Assembly (NCBI GenBank): GCA_038321575.1
Contig: JBBQFD010000001.1
Location: 1 to 64,000 of the forward strand
Length of the DNA: 64,000 bases
Direction of reading: 5' to 3'
DNA from: JBBQFD01 sp038321575
GTDB lineage: Bacteria; Bacillota_I; Bacilli_A; RF39; UBA660
Part shown: in pieces, positions 1 to 9,329 of the stretch
Position numbering within the stretch: position 1 is the stretch's first letter
Layout of the letters: every line of letters starts with the position of its first letter
The notes under the pieces: generated by a model
Seen by the model: the letters and a program-made list of their open reading frames with translations, nothing else
Database searches by the model: none
Told to the model about the DNA's origin: nothing
Position numbers and translations under genes: made by a program

Positions 1-639
1 TAAACGATATATTTCGTATAAACAAACAGCAATTATTGTAATCAAGAAATAATAGTAATAATTAATGACAAAATTTATTATATTAGCATATGGATTGCCA
101 TCAGTTTTAATTTCTTTAATTGGTTTTTTTATTAAGCTAACTTTATATTCATTAATTTTTTGAATAAATTGTTCATAATTTAGATCTTGTTTATACCACT
201 TTTGGCATAATTTGTAATCTTTTATATCTAAACAAACTGGATCATCATAAAATTTATTGTATGATGGTAAATTAGCAACTAAAGTAATTAAATCCTTATT
301 ATTACAATTAGTATTATCAGTATAAACTTTAAATCTATATAATTGGCCATCATCATAATTACTTAAAGTAATTTCTGATGGATTAGTTATATCTAATCCA
401 TATTGATATACTAAATTATTAGTTATATCTAAAATTTTTATATCTGGTCTTATATTAACAAATGTAATGCTAAACTTAACATCATCAACACTCTCAACAT
501 AGCTATAACTCATATTAATATTATTAGCAATATTTTTAAGTCTTGATAGTTCTGAATAATCACAAAAAAATCCGTTAACTTTATTAGGAAATAATACAAA
601 TGAAAATATTAATAATAATAAAATATAATATTTCCTCAT
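1..639 (-). CDS. Secreted or membrane-anchored protein of unknown function, C-terminus cut by window edge
   Basis: The minus strand is open from an ATG at 639 to base 1 (213 codons, no stop), so the gene runs past the left edge. The ATG follows AGGAG with a spacer of about 9 bases and an extended -10 at 662-670. The product opens with a hydrophobic segment (MRKYYILLLLIFSFVLF) that looks like a signal peptide. A polar stretch with several cysteines follows, and a hydrophobic segment near residues 188-208 suggests a C-terminal membrane anchor. I recognise no family. The next two genes on the same strand also encode envelope proteins, so a surface role is likely, but this is inference. Confidence 0.75.
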   Translation of the reverse strand, partial: MRKYYILLLLIFSFVLFPNKVNGFFCDYSELSRLKNIANNINMSYSYVESVDDVKFSITFVNIRPDIKILDITNNLVYQYGLDITNPSEITLSNYDDGQLYRFKVYTDNTNCNNKDLITLVANLPSYNKFYDDPVCLDIKDYKLCQKWYKQDLNYEQFIQKINEYKVSLIKKPIKEIKTDGNPYANIINFVINYYYYFLITIIAVCLYEIYRL

Positions 640-661
640 ATTACCAGTCTCCTATATTACA

Positions 662-670
662 ATTATAGCA
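662..670 (-). promoter_or_regulatory. Extended -10 promoter of the leftmost gene
   Basis: On the minus strand the bases read TGCTATAAT, a consensus -10 with an upstream TG, 23 bases before the start codon. No good -35 is seen. The same TGC-TATAAT word recurs upstream of scpA and the lone tRNA genes. Confidence 0.55.
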
Positions 671-726
671 TAAAAGATAATAAAAAAAAACATATTTTTT
701 ATTGATTGACATTGATATTTATGCAC

Positions 727-754
727 AAAAAAGTGAAAACTATTTAGTTTTCAC
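727..754 (-). terminator. Terminator overlapping the stop codon of the 740-1486 gene
   Basis: An 8-bp inverted repeat (733-740 with 747-754) is followed on the minus strand by six T. The TAG stop lies in the loop and stem, so the gene ends inside its own terminator. Confidence 0.8.
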
Positions 755-1486
755 TGCTTCTTTTTCGTTTAAATAATTTGTTGAATCGAAACCAAGCTCA
801 ATTAGGCATTGTTTATAATTTTCATAAAAAACGTTGGAGTTTCTTAAATATGCTTCCTTATCAACATCTGTTAATAAACTACTTTTTCCTGTATCTATTG
901 CTTCATCAATCCCATTAGGTTGGTTAAATTGTATACCACTGTTTGGTATAAGTCGATAGTATATAATAAATTTATTTAATTTTGGATCTGTCGACTTTGA
1001 AATTTTAGTCGAAATCGCTATATATCTTTCCATCATTAAATTAGCTTGTAGTTTGTAATTTTCAAGTGTTTCTTGTTCTACAAATCCAAAATAATTTATT
1101 GGGGTTAACCCAGACTCCATTCTTTTTCTATTTATTTTGCCAAAATTTCTAATATTATTAATTAATGTCCAAAAACCCTCATCAATTTCTTTAGCCGTTA
1201 ATGGTTCATAAAGTCTGTATAAGTCACCATATTGGGCTTTTAATTGAGCTAAATCAACTGTTTGGCCAGTTTTTTCATCAATTACTGTTCCAATTGGTTC
1301 TCTAATATAATCATCTGGACTAACTACAACAATTGGTGGCACTACAACAACAGGTGGTTTTTTACTACAACCTGTAAGTGCTAATGAGCTGACTAAAACA
1401 ACACCTAAAAAACCCTTCTTTAAAGACATCTTCATATTAGGCATGCTAGCCATAAATATATCTGTAAAAGTAATTTTATTATGCAT
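740..1486 (-). CDS. Lipoprotein of unknown function
   Basis: The 248-residue product has a lipobox (LALTGC, Cys40) after a basic, hydrophobic segment, so it should be lipidated and held on the outer face of the membrane. A short proline/valine linker follows the cysteine. The remainder is mostly helical and polar, with no family I recognise. The n-region is unusually long if translation begins at the first ATG. That ATG has AGGAG about 10 bases upstream, whereas internal ATGs nearer the lipobox lack a clear ribosome site, so I keep the first. The flanking genes are also envelope proteins, each with its own promoter and terminator. Confidence 0.8.
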   Translation of the reverse strand: MHNKITFTDIFMASMPNMKMSLKKGFLGVVLVSSLALTGCSKKPPVVVVPPIVVVSPDDYIREPIGTVIDEKTGQTVDLAQLKAQYGDLYRLYEPLTAKEIDEGFWTLINNIRNFGKINRKRMESGLTPINYFGFVEQETLENYKLQANLMMERYIAISTKISKSTDPKLNKFIIYYRLIPNSGIQFNQPNGIDEAIDTGKSSLLTDVDKEAYLRNSNVFYENYKQCLIELGFDSTNYLNEKEAVKTK

Positions 1487-1567
1487 GGTTCTTCATCTCC
1501 TGCGCATAATATAGCATTAAACATATGTTTTGTCAAATAATTTCTTATAAAATAAGGGGTTTAATGT

Positions 1568-1594
1568 AAAAAAGTAGTAAACCAATACTACTTT
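1568..1594 (-). terminator. Terminator of the 1588-3177 gene
   Basis: A 9-bp inverted repeat (1571-1579 with 1586-1594) is followed on the minus strand by a run of T. Confidence 0.8.
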
Positions 1595-3177
1595 AATATA
1601 TATTCATATGTTTGATTTCGGATTGAAAATATCAACGATATGTTTGTTGAATAATCAATTTCACTTAGAATTTCAACATAATAGTAATCCTTTTGTTCTA
1701 TTCTTTGTGATTTTATTTGTTTAAATGCTTGGTTTTGGGTATATGTATTACCATTTAAAACGTATTTTAACTTCCCAAATAAAAGCAAAAAATCATAAAC
1801 ATCACTTGTTTTGTTATCTAAAGTTAAAGTTGCATTTAATCTCATAATCATCTTGGGAACATTATTAATAATACTTGGTGTTAGATTTTCATATGATTTA
1901 TAGCAATCAGTTGGACTTGCGCAGTAGTTATAAACTAATACACAATTATTAGCGATGAAGGAATCACTTATCATAAGCTTACTGTTTTTTAAAACACTAT
2001 CTTTAAAATTAATTTCTTTCCCTACATTATATTGCTTTGTTACAACATTAGTATCTAAATTAGTTGGTTTTAATTTAACTTTAATATATTTTGGATTAGC
2101 GCTATCATAACCAGTATTATCATTATAACTAAATTCCATATTCTTAGTTGCTAAATCATTAGTTATCTCATATACCAAAATATAGGTACTAATACCACTT
2201 GGTAGATAGTTATTATTATATGACTTACCCAAATCAATCATTTGTTTATCATACTTATTAGTTGGTTTAAATACCTTGTTATCAATTAATAACTGTGCTT
2301 TAAGACTATCTAATCTAACTTTAATAGCATAATTATTCCTTAATTCTATTTTAATAATAACCATAGTTTTATTATTATTAATAACTATATTTTTATAATC
2401 TTTAGTAGTGATATGACTATTATTAATTTTTATACTTAAATCAGTTGTATTAAAATATTCGTTTTGTTGATAAACCTTATTTAAAACATAGGTATTTAAA
2501 AATAAAATAAAAATTGTAGTTAGAGCTAAAATAAACATAATGAGATTAATTAAATATTTATTTTCTAAATAAGCATATTTTAAATGTCTTATTTTCCTTT
2601 TGTATTTTCTAATTAATGAATCAGAGTCTAGGGCAATATCAATTTCAAATTCTTCACGATCAGTTTCTTTTACTTTTAAAGCATCAATATCTTTACCAAA
2701 ATTAAACTTCTTAATATCAAAGCCACTTGATCTAATAAATGTTATTACTGCACTAAAAGATTGTAAGAAGAATGTCCCCATCAACAAGTCTCTTATAGCA
2801 CGTGTTACTCTTATATCAACGGCTCTTATTTCTAATACTTGAACATTATTTAAAGCAATATAATAAATAATAATTAAGAAAGTATATACTGCAATATTAG
2901 TTATATAAAATACGACTGGTTTTTTCTTAAATGCCATCAATGATAATATCGTAACTAATAGTATTATAATTATAAAAGGTAATACAAACATATAAATATT
3001 AAAATATTTAGCAGAAAAATCTATCCCGCTACCGATATTAGGCTTTGATATATAACTGTTGTAAAAAGATAATACATTATTAGTTTGAAACATTAAATAC
3101 GCAATTAAAAGCGTTAGAATAACGTGTATTAATCTAAAGTATTTAATAAATAATGCATATGGTTTTCTAAGTATCAC
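1588..3177 (-). CDS. Five-span membrane protein with large external domain, unknown function
   Basis: About 529 residues. Four hydrophobic segments lie in the first 150 residues (roughly 15-33, 61-83, 88-107, 131-147). A charged region of about 60 residues follows, probably cytoplasmic, then a fifth membrane segment near 210-232. The last 300 residues are polar and rich in Asn, Lys and Tyr, and probably fold as beta sheet outside the cell. A GTG at 3177 is the better start: AAGGGTG lies 8 bases upstream, while the GTG at 3186 abuts that site. I recognise no family. The design is that of a membrane-anchored surface protein. Confidence 0.8.
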   Translation of the reverse strand: MILRKPYALFIKYFRLIHVILTLLIAYLMFQTNNVLSFYNSYISKPNIGSGIDFSAKYFNIYMFVLPFIIIILLVTILSLMAFKKKPVVFYITNIAVYTFLIIIYYIALNNVQVLEIRAVDIRVTRAIRDLLMGTFFLQSFSAVITFIRSSGFDIKKFNFGKDIDALKVKETDREEFEIDIALDSDSLIRKYKRKIRHLKYAYLENKYLINLIMFILALTTIFILFLNTYVLNKVYQQNEYFNTTDLSIKINNSHITTKDYKNIVINNNKTMVIIKIELRNNYAIKVRLDSLKAQLLIDNKVFKPTNKYDKQMIDLGKSYNNNYLPSGISTYILVYEITNDLATKNMEFSYNDNTGYDSANPKYIKVKLKPTNLDTNVVTKQYNVGKEINFKDSVLKNSKLMISDSFIANNCVLVYNYCASPTDCYKSYENLTPSIINNVPKMIMRLNATLTLDNKTSDVYDFLLLFGKLKYVLNGNTYTQNQAFKQIKSQRIEQKDYYYVEILSEIDYSTNISLIFSIRNQTYEYILK

Positions 3178-3235
3178 AATTAGCACACCCTTTATTTTAT
3201 ATATTAAGTATACAACAAAACATTAAAAATTAAAA

Positions 3236-3259
3236 GAAAAAAACTACAATTAAGTAGTT
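3236..3259 (-). terminator. Terminator of tRNA-Leu
   Basis: A 6-bp stem (3242-3247 with 3254-3259) with an A/T-rich loop and a T run on the minus strand lies 11 bases past the tRNA 3' end. Confidence 0.75.
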
Positions 3260-3269
3260 ATAATTATCT

Positions 3270-3355
3270 TGGTGCCGCCCGAGGGACTTGAACCCTCACA
3301 ATATTACTATCACTGGATTTTGAGTCCAGCGCGTCTACCATTCCGCCAGGGCGGC
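3270..3355 (-). tRNA. tRNA-Leu (CAA)
   Basis: The minus strand folds with acceptor GCCGCCC paired to GGGCGGC, discriminator A and an encoded CCA. The anticodon loop CTCAAAA gives CAA, and a long variable arm fits leucine. It stands alone between two protein genes, with its own extended -10 (3364-3372) and terminator. Confidence 0.97.
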
Positions 3356-3363
3356 ACAACAAG

Positions 3364-3372
3364 ATTATAGCA
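3364..3372 (-). promoter_or_regulatory. Extended -10 promoter of tRNA-Leu
   Basis: The minus strand reads TGCTATAAT nine bases before the tRNA 5' end. Confidence 0.6.
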
Positions 3373-3393
3373 TATTTATTTTATTTAGAAAAG

Positions 3394-3417
3394 AAAAAAT
3401 CAGTATAAACTGATTTT
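3394..3417 (-). terminator. Terminator of the ABC exporter operon
   Basis: A 9-bp stem (3396-3404 with 3409-3417) has a T run on the minus strand and overlaps the end of the 3416-5248 gene. Confidence 0.8.
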
Positions 3418-5248
3418 ATTCCTCATCAAATTGACTATTATAAAGTTTAGCATAGAACCCATTTTTTTGAAGAAGTTCTTCGTGTTTACCTTGTTCAACA
3501 ATATCACCTTCATTAATTACTAATATCAAATCAGCATTACGAATGGTTGATAGACGGTGAGCAATAATAAAACTAGTTCTTCCTTCCATTAATTTATCCA
3601 TAGCTTTTTGGATTAATACTTCCGTTCTTGTATCAACACTACTAGTAGCTTCATCTAAAATCAAGATTTTAGGATCCGCTAAAATAGCACGAGCAATAGT
3701 AAGAAGTTGTTTTTCTCCTTGTGATACATTATTAGCTTCTTCATTTAAAACCATATCATAATCATTTGGTAGAGTTCTAACAAAGTGATCAACTTGCGCT
3801 GCTTTGGCAGCTTTAATGATCTCATCATCAGTAGCATTTAACTTACCATAACGAATATTTTCTCTAATTGTATCGTTATATAACCATGTATCTTGTAAAA
3901 CCATTCCAAAGGTTGTTCTTAAATTATTACGTTTTAAATTCTTGATATTAATACCATCAATGGTGATTTCACCACTATTTAATTCATAAAAACGCATTAA
4001 TAATTTAACTAAGGTTGTTTTACCACCACCGGTCGGTCCAACAATCGCAATCTTTTGACCTGGCTTAACTTTAACTGAGAAATCTTTAATAACAATCTTT
4101 TTTGGATTATATCCAAAACGAACATTCTTAAATTCAACTTCTCCCTTAACATCTTTTAAAACTTTAGCTTTAAATATTTCCGGAGTTTGTTCTTCTTCTT
4201 CTAAGAAAGCAAAAACTCTTTCAGATGCGGCTATCGTTTGTTGTATAACATTTGAGATGTTTGCTAGTTGGGCAATCGGTTGATTAAATTGACGAACATA
4301 TTGGATAAATGCTTGGATATCACCAATCGTCATTCTTCCGGTTATTGCAAAATAACCACCAAGAACTGATACAGCAACATATCCAATGTTACCAACAAAA
4401 TTCATTATTGGGAATAATAAACCGGATATGAATTGGCCTTTCCAAGCTGAATCATATAGTTTAGTATTACTTTCCTCAAAAGTATTCATCGAATCATCTT
4501 CACCATTAAAGGCTTTAACGATCACATGACTAGTATACATTTCTTCAACATGACCATTTAGGTTTCCTAAATACTCTTGTTGATCAGTAAAGTACTTTTG
4601 ACTTTTTTTCATTACAAATATTACAAAGCCAGCTGACAATGGTAGCATTAATAATGCTACAATGGTCATTTCCCAGCTTATCGATAACATCATTACCATA
4701 ATACCCACTACTGTTACAAATGAAGTAATAATTTGGGTAATACTTTGATTTAAACTTTGGTTAATAGCATCAACATCATTAGTTATTTTTGACAGTACTT
4801 CGCCACTAGTTGTTTTATCATAGTATTTTAATGGTAATTTATTAATTTTTTGTGATATTTCTTCACGTAATTCATAAGTAACTTTCATAGCTACTTTGGT
4901 CATTAAATGACCTTGGATATAACTTAGAATCGCACTTATTAAATATAGTACAACTAATAACAATAAAATATTACCAATGATTGTAAAATTAATGGTTCCA
5001 GTTCCTGCAATTAACGCCATAACTCCTTTAAAGAGTTCGGTTGTAGCGCCACCTAATATCTTAGGTCCTACAATTGCAAAGATTGTTGAACCAATTGCAA
5101 ATAGACTAACTACAATAATAATAAAGTGATATTTTGATAAATATTTAATTAATTTTTTTAATGTACCTTTAAAGTCTTTTGGTTTATCAAGTGAATTACT
5201 ATTCCCATGACCACCCATTGGACCTACTTTTGGTGTTGTATTAGCCAT
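3416..5248 (-). CDS. ABC exporter half-transporter with complete nucleotide site (YheH/LmrD-like)
   Basis: This 610-residue protein is a type I (ABCB-like) exporter half: six membrane spans in the first 330 residues, then a nucleotide-binding domain. The NBD shows Walker A GPTGGGKTT, signature VSQGE, Walker B ILILDEATSS with the catalytic Glu, and the switch His in IIAHRLST. Its ATG overlaps the TAA of the upstream half-transporter gene by one base, so the two subunits are made together and should form a heterodimer. Exporters of this type pump drugs, lipids or peptides; the substrate cannot be read here. The marR gene at the head of the operon points to drug- or stress-induced expression. 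The N-terminal 30 residues are Gly/Asn/Lys-rich and cytoplasmic. Confidence 0.93.
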   Translation of the reverse strand: MANTTPKVGPMGGHGNSNSLDKPKDFKGTLKKLIKYLSKYHFIIIVVSLFAIGSTIFAIVGPKILGGATTELFKGVMALIAGTGTINFTIIGNILLLLVVLYLISAILSYIQGHLMTKVAMKVTYELREEISQKINKLPLKYYDKTTSGEVLSKITNDVDAINQSLNQSITQIITSFVTVVGIMVMMLSISWEMTIVALLMLPLSAGFVIFVMKKSQKYFTDQQEYLGNLNGHVEEMYTSHVIVKAFNGEDDSMNTFEESNTKLYDSAWKGQFISGLLFPIMNFVGNIGYVAVSVLGGYFAITGRMTIGDIQAFIQYVRQFNQPIAQLANISNVIQQTIAASERVFAFLEEEEQTPEIFKAKVLKDVKGEVEFKNVRFGYNPKKIVIKDFSVKVKPGQKIAIVGPTGGGKTTLVKLLMRFYELNSGEITIDGINIKNLKRNNLRTTFGMVLQDTWLYNDTIRENIRYGKLNATDDEIIKAAKAAQVDHFVRTLPNDYDMVLNEEANNVSQGEKQLLTIARAILADPKILILDEATSSVDTRTEVLIQKAMDKLMEGRTSFIIAHRLSTIRNADLILVINEGDIVEQGKHEELLQKNGFYAKLYNSQFDEE

Positions 5249-7443
5249 TATAATTCCTCCTTACTTAGTTGTGAGGTTGCAATTTCTAAATAAGTAGGGC
5301 AACTCTTTAACAACTCCTTGTGGGTACCTGAACCCACAATTTTTCCTTGATTTAAAACAATAATCTGATCAGCATTCATAATCGTACTAATTCTTTGGGC
5401 AACAATTAACACGGTTCCTGCTTTAGTATATTTCTTTAAAGCTAAACGCAAATTAGCGTCTGTCTTAAAATCTAAAGATGAAAAACTATCATCAAAGATA
5501 TATATATCCGGTTTTTTAACTAAAGCGCGAGCAATTGATAGGCGTTGTTTTTGTCCACCTGATACATTAGCTCCTGCTTGCGCAATTGGGGCATCATATT
5601 TATTTTTTAATTTATTGATAAAGTCTGATGCTTGGGCAACAACTGATGCTTCATTCATTTCATCAATTGTTGCATCTTTTTTACCATAACGAATATTAGA
5701 ATCAATCGTCCCTGAAAGCAATACCCCTTTTTGTGGTATATAACCAATTACATCATGTAAGGTTGCTTGCTTAACATCTTTTATATCAACGCCATTAACT
5801 AAGATCTTACCTTTATTAACATCATAGAATCTTGGTATTAAATTAACTAATGTTGATTTACCGCTACCGGTTGAACCAATAAATGCAGTTGTTTTTCCTG
5901 GTTTAGCTGTAAATGATATATTACATAAAACATTTTCATCAGCATCTTTATATTTAAATGTTACATTCTTAAATTCCACTAAACCACGTTTACTTTCAAT
6001 AAATTCTTTTGGTTCAATGGGATCTTTAATTGAAGCATCAGTATCTAATACTTCTTTAATACGTTTTAAAGATACAGCAGCACGTGGCACCATAATAAAC
6101 ATAATCGTTATCATAATGAACGCCATAATGATTTGCATTGTATATTGCATAAATGCCATCATATCCCCTATTTGCATAGTCGAATTAGCTATTTGGTGTG
6201 ATCCTACCCATACTATAAGTAAAATAACTAAACTCATAATTAACGTTACAATTGGCATCATTAATGCCATGACACGTCCAATGAATAAACCGTTATCCGC
6301 TAATTCAGTATTGGCTTTATTAAAACGTTTTTCTTCAAACTTTTCACTACCAAAAGCTCTAATAACTAATATTCCTGATAAATTTTCACGAGCCACCAAA
6401 TTTAATTTATCAATTAATTTTTGCATAACTTTAAACTTAGGCATCGCAATAATAAATACCGCTATGATAACCCCGATTAGTAACATTATAGCAAGGGCTA
6501 TAATCCAACTCATGGAATTACTCTTTTGTAAGGCCATCATTACTCCACCTATACCTAAAATAGGTGCATAACAAAGAATTCTAATCCCTAAGAATACTAG
6601 TGATTGCACTTGTGTTATATCATTAGTTGTTCGGGTAATTAAAGATGATGCGCCAAATTGTTCAAATTCGGTATTCGCAAAACTTGTTACTTTTTCAAAT
6701 ACATCATGACGCATATTTTGAGCGACTCTAGCCGCTATACGTGATGCATAAAAGCCTACTACTACTGCTGATATACCACCAACTAAGGCAAGTACCAACA
6801 TCATTAACCCTTTATTAACAATATAATCAGTTTGAATAGCATCGGTATTAACTCCGGCTTCTTGATAAAACTTCTTTGTTAAACTAGTTGCCATCTGATT
6901 TTGTAGACTAACTTGTAATTTATCTGCTTCAGTTCTTGATTTATCAAAAGCTGTGGTTGGTAATTTTTCTAAAGTTGGTAATAATAAATATATTTTCTTA
7001 AAATCAACCGCGGTTGTATTTGAACCCGTTGTTGGTGTTTTATTCATGTCCCTTGCAAAATTCATCATCGTTGCGGTAGCATGACCAAATATTTTATTTA
7101 AAGCTAAAATATTAGTTTTATTTTTTAAGACATATATATTAGATGTTTTCACTAATGAATAAGTCTTAGTATAACTAATATCACCCATTTTAATTAATTT
7201 ATAATTAGCGGCTACTACTTGCTTATCGCTACTAGTCATAAAGACCGTCATTAAACGATAACCATTTTCACTAACTACTTTAGGTGCTGCTTCAGTAATA
7301 CCTCCTTGTTGAATACCTACATTGATAATATCTGACATATAATTAGGTAAGCTTAAATCCATTCTTGCTTGAATAAACAAGAATGCTAATGATAAGATTA
7401 CTCCAATAGTAAACGGTTTTAAATATTTAATTATTAACTTCAT
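5248..7443 (-). CDS. ABC exporter half-transporter with degenerate nucleotide site and large external insert (YheI/LmrC-like)
   Basis: At 731 residues this subunit is about 130-150 longer than its partner. The excess is a polar segment of roughly 160 residues between the first and second membrane spans (about 42-208), predicted to lie outside the cell. Walker A (GSTGSGKST) and signature (VSGGQKQR) are intact. The residue after the Walker B Asp is Asp rather than Glu (IFDDSFSS), and the switch His is Gln (VAQRIST). This pairing of E-to-D and H-to-Q is typical of the degenerate subunit in heterodimeric exporters such as BmrC/BmrD, LmrC/LmrD and TM287/288. The gene overlaps marR by 17 bases, and its RBS lies in the marR coding sequence. 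Confidence 0.93.
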   Translation of the reverse strand: MKLIIKYLKPFTIGVILSLAFLFIQARMDLSLPNYMSDIINVGIQQGGITEAAPKVVSENGYRLMTVFMTSSDKQVVAANYKLIKMGDISYTKTYSLVKTSNIYVLKNKTNILALNKIFGHATATMMNFARDMNKTPTTGSNTTAVDFKKIYLLLPTLEKLPTTAFDKSRTEADKLQVSLQNQMATSLTKKFYQEAGVNTDAIQTDYIVNKGLMMLVLALVGGISAVVVGFYASRIAARVAQNMRHDVFEKVTSFANTEFEQFGASSLITRTTNDITQVQSLVFLGIRILCYAPILGIGGVMMALQKSNSMSWIIALAIMLLIGVIIAVFIIAMPKFKVMQKLIDKLNLVARENLSGILVIRAFGSEKFEEKRFNKANTELADNGLFIGRVMALMMPIVTLIMSLVILLIVWVGSHQIANSTMQIGDMMAFMQYTMQIIMAFIMITIMFIMVPRAAVSLKRIKEVLDTDASIKDPIEPKEFIESKRGLVEFKNVTFKYKDADENVLCNISFTAKPGKTTAFIGSTGSGKSTLVNLIPRFYDVNKGKILVNGVDIKDVKQATLHDVIGYIPQKGVLLSGTIDSNIRYGKKDATIDEMNEASVVAQASDFINKLKNKYDAPIAQAGANVSGGQKQRLSIARALVKKPDIYIFDDSFSSLDFKTDANLRLALKKYTKAGTVLIVAQRISTIMNADQIIVLNQGKIVGSGTHKELLKSCPTYLEIATSQLSKEEL

Positions 7444-7885
7444 TTTTTACTTCCTTTCCGTGGTCAAAAGCAATACACAACTTATCCATAAGATGAATTA
7501 GTTGTTCCGTATCCTCTTTACCTAGCTTTTCAGCTACCATATCTAGTGCATGATTAAAGTGAGTGCTAGCTTCATTTAAAAACTGCTCACCTTTATTAGT
7601 AATTGCCACATCAATAATACGACGATCTAATTTAGACATCGTACGAGCTACTAAATCCTTTGTTTCTAATCCTGATATCATTTGCGATACCGCTGCATTA
7701 GAAGTTCCTAATTTAGCACTTAATGATGACATATTAACATTTCCTTCTAGATTTTTAATTTCTAAAATCATCTTAAGCATAAAAAATTCACCTTGTGATA
7801 CACACATATTTGGTTTATTATGCCCGATAACTTTCTTAACGCTATTAATTGATTCTAATAAACGCTTTCCTTGACTCTTTTCCAT
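7427..7885 (-). CDS. MarR-family transcriptional regulator
   Basis: A 152-residue winged-helix protein with the MarR layout: an N-terminal dimerisation helix, a recognition helix in SKLGTSNAAVSQMISGLE (about residues 56-73), a wing around LDRRIIDVAIT, and C-terminal dimer helices. The ATG follows GGAGG at good spacing. It is the first gene of a three-gene operon with the exporter halves and overlaps the second. By analogy with other marR-exporter operons it probably represses its own operon and lets go on binding a substrate of the pump. I could not pick out its operator with confidence. Confidence 0.92.
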   Translation of the reverse strand: MEKSQGKRLLESINSVKKVIGHNKPNMCVSQGEFFMLKMILEIKNLEGNVNMSSLSAKLGTSNAAVSQMISGLETKDLVARTMSKLDRRIIDVAITNKGEQFLNEASTHFNHALDMVAEKLGKEDTEQLIHLMDKLCIAFDHGKEVKNEVNN

Positions 7886-7960
7886 ATTTCCTCCAATACT
7901 TAATCTGGTTAATATTTAATGTACTTAACTATTTTAGCGCTATTTAAATCAAAAGTCAAT

Positions 7961-7985
7961 AAAAAAGAATCAATTATGATTCTTT
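7961..7985 (-). terminator. Terminator of scpAB
   Basis: A 9-bp stem (7964-7972 with 7977-7985) runs into T on the minus strand and overlaps the end of scpB. Confidence 0.8.
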
Positions 7986-8540
7986 ATATTTTGATTTAAA
8001 TAAATCAGTCTCCATTGGTTCACTTTCTTCTTGCATAATCTTTGGTAATTCGGCAATACTAGCAAGTCCGAAGTAATCTAGGAAGGTCGAAGTTATTCCA
8101 AATAACATAGGACGACCTGGTAAATCAGAACGACCAAGCTCCTTAATAAAATTACGACTTAAAAGCTTTCTTACCATGTGACTACTATCAACCCCACGAA
8201 TATTTTCAATATTCATCCTGGTTACTGGTTCATTATAAGCAATAATCGCTAAAGTTTCTAAAGCTGATTGGCTTAAATATGAACTTTCTTCATTATCAAT
8301 TAATTTTTGATAATATTCTTTATGAATAGGTTTTGTAACTAATTTTAAATAGTTACCTAATACCTCCATTTTAATACCACGACTATCTTTTTCATATTCG
8401 GTTTGTAAATCATCAATTAATTCTGCTAATTTACTACGATCTACTTCTAAAATGGTTTCGGCTTGTTCTAAAGATAAGCCTTCATCACCTACTACAAATA
8501 ATAAACCCTCTAAAATGGCTAATAAGTTCACTTTATTCAC
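7974..8540 (-). CDS. scpB: Segregation and condensation protein B
   Basis: This 188-residue protein has the two winged-helix domains of ScpB. It opens with NLLAILEGLLFVVGDEGLS and carries the conserved LETLAIIAYNEPVTR segment near residue 90, followed by a GRPMLFGIT-type motif near residue 150. ScpB dimers bind the kleisin ScpA and the SMC ATPase to form the bacterial condensin, which organises and segregates the chromosome. The start overlaps the end of scpA by 8 bases, giving coupled translation in the usual scpA-scpB order. The acidic C-terminal tail is ordinary for the family. Confidence 0.96.
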   Translation of the reverse strand: MNKVNLLAILEGLLFVVGDEGLSLEQAETILEVDRSKLAELIDDLQTEYEKDSRGIKMEVLGNYLKLVTKPIHKEYYQKLIDNEESSYLSQSALETLAIIAYNEPVTRMNIENIRGVDSSHMVRKLLSRNFIKELGRSDLPGRPMLFGITSTFLDYFGLASIAELPKIMQEESEPMETDLFKSKYKES

Positions 8541-9258
8541 TTCCTTTTAAAACTAAATATATTTCTTTAAAATTATTTTCTTGTTTTAATTCTAATTCTT
8601 GCTTTTTAGCAAGTTCTAAAATTGATAAGAACGTTATTACTACATATTCTTTCGTAAATACATCAAATAACTCATCAAAAGATACCTTCTTTTTAGTTTT
8701 TAAGATATTTTTGATTTCTAAACTACGTTCAAAAACTGAATACTCTCTTTTTGTAACTGAAGTATTTAATGGTTGATCTAATAAACGACGATCTAAAAAC
8801 TTTTGAAAAGCCGCTAATAAATCATCAACCGTTATTTCACTTTCAAGTTTAGTTTCTTCTTCATCCTGACAGAATCCTAAGCTAGAAGGCCCTTTGGTAT
8901 ATATCTCTCTGCGAAGTTCTTCTAACCCTTTAAAAACTGACGTAACTTCTTTATATTGTTTATATTCTAATAAACGATTAATTAATTGTTCACGTGGATC
9001 TTCTTCATATTCATCTTCATCGTTTTTATTATTAGGTAGTAAAATACTTGATTTAATTTCAATTAATTCAGCCGCCATACTTAAGTATTCGCTAGCGATA
9101 TTAAGATTCAACTTTTCCATCGCTCTAATATAGCTTAAATATTGTTTAGTTATTTCTTCGATACTTATATCAAAAATATCGATGTTTGATTGCTTAATTA
9201 AATGGAGCAACAAATCAAGTGGTCCATCAAAGTTATTTATCGTTATTTTATAATCCAT
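8533..9258 (-). CDS. scpA: Segregation and condensation protein A (kleisin)
   Basis: A 241-residue kleisin. The N-terminus FDGPLDLLLHLIKQSNIDIFDI is the ScpA signature that binds the SMC neck. An acidic, variable middle (about 85-160) and a C-terminal winged helix (about 175-240) that binds the SMC head follow. It bridges the two SMC heads and carries ScpB. It is transcribed from an extended -10 at 9281-9289 and overlaps scpB. No smc gene lies in the window. Confidence 0.96.
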   Translation of the reverse strand: MDYKITINNFDGPLDLLLHLIKQSNIDIFDISIEEITKQYLSYIRAMEKLNLNIASEYLSMAAELIEIKSSILLPNNKNDEDEYEEDPREQLINRLLEYKQYKEVTSVFKGLEELRREIYTKGPSSLGFCQDEEETKLESEITVDDLLAAFQKFLDRRLLDQPLNTSVTKREYSVFERSLEIKNILKTKKKVSFDELFDVFTKEYVVITFLSILELAKKQELELKQENNFKEIYLVLKGSE

Positions 9259-9280
9259 TTAATCACTTCCAAGTACTTTA

Positions 9281-9289
9281 ATTATAGCA
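9281..9289 (-). promoter_or_regulatory. Extended -10 promoter of scpAB
   Basis: The minus strand reads TGCTATAAT, 22 bases before the scpA start and in the short gap shared with the divergent RNHCP gene. Confidence 0.55.
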
Positions 9290-9329
9290 TACATCATTTA
9301 TATATGGTATACTTTTGATAGGTGATTAT

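Noticed and set aside
6017..6571. Plus-strand ORF of 184 codons
   Set aside because: It lies fully opposite the well-supported ABC exporter gene and has no ribosome site or family resemblance.
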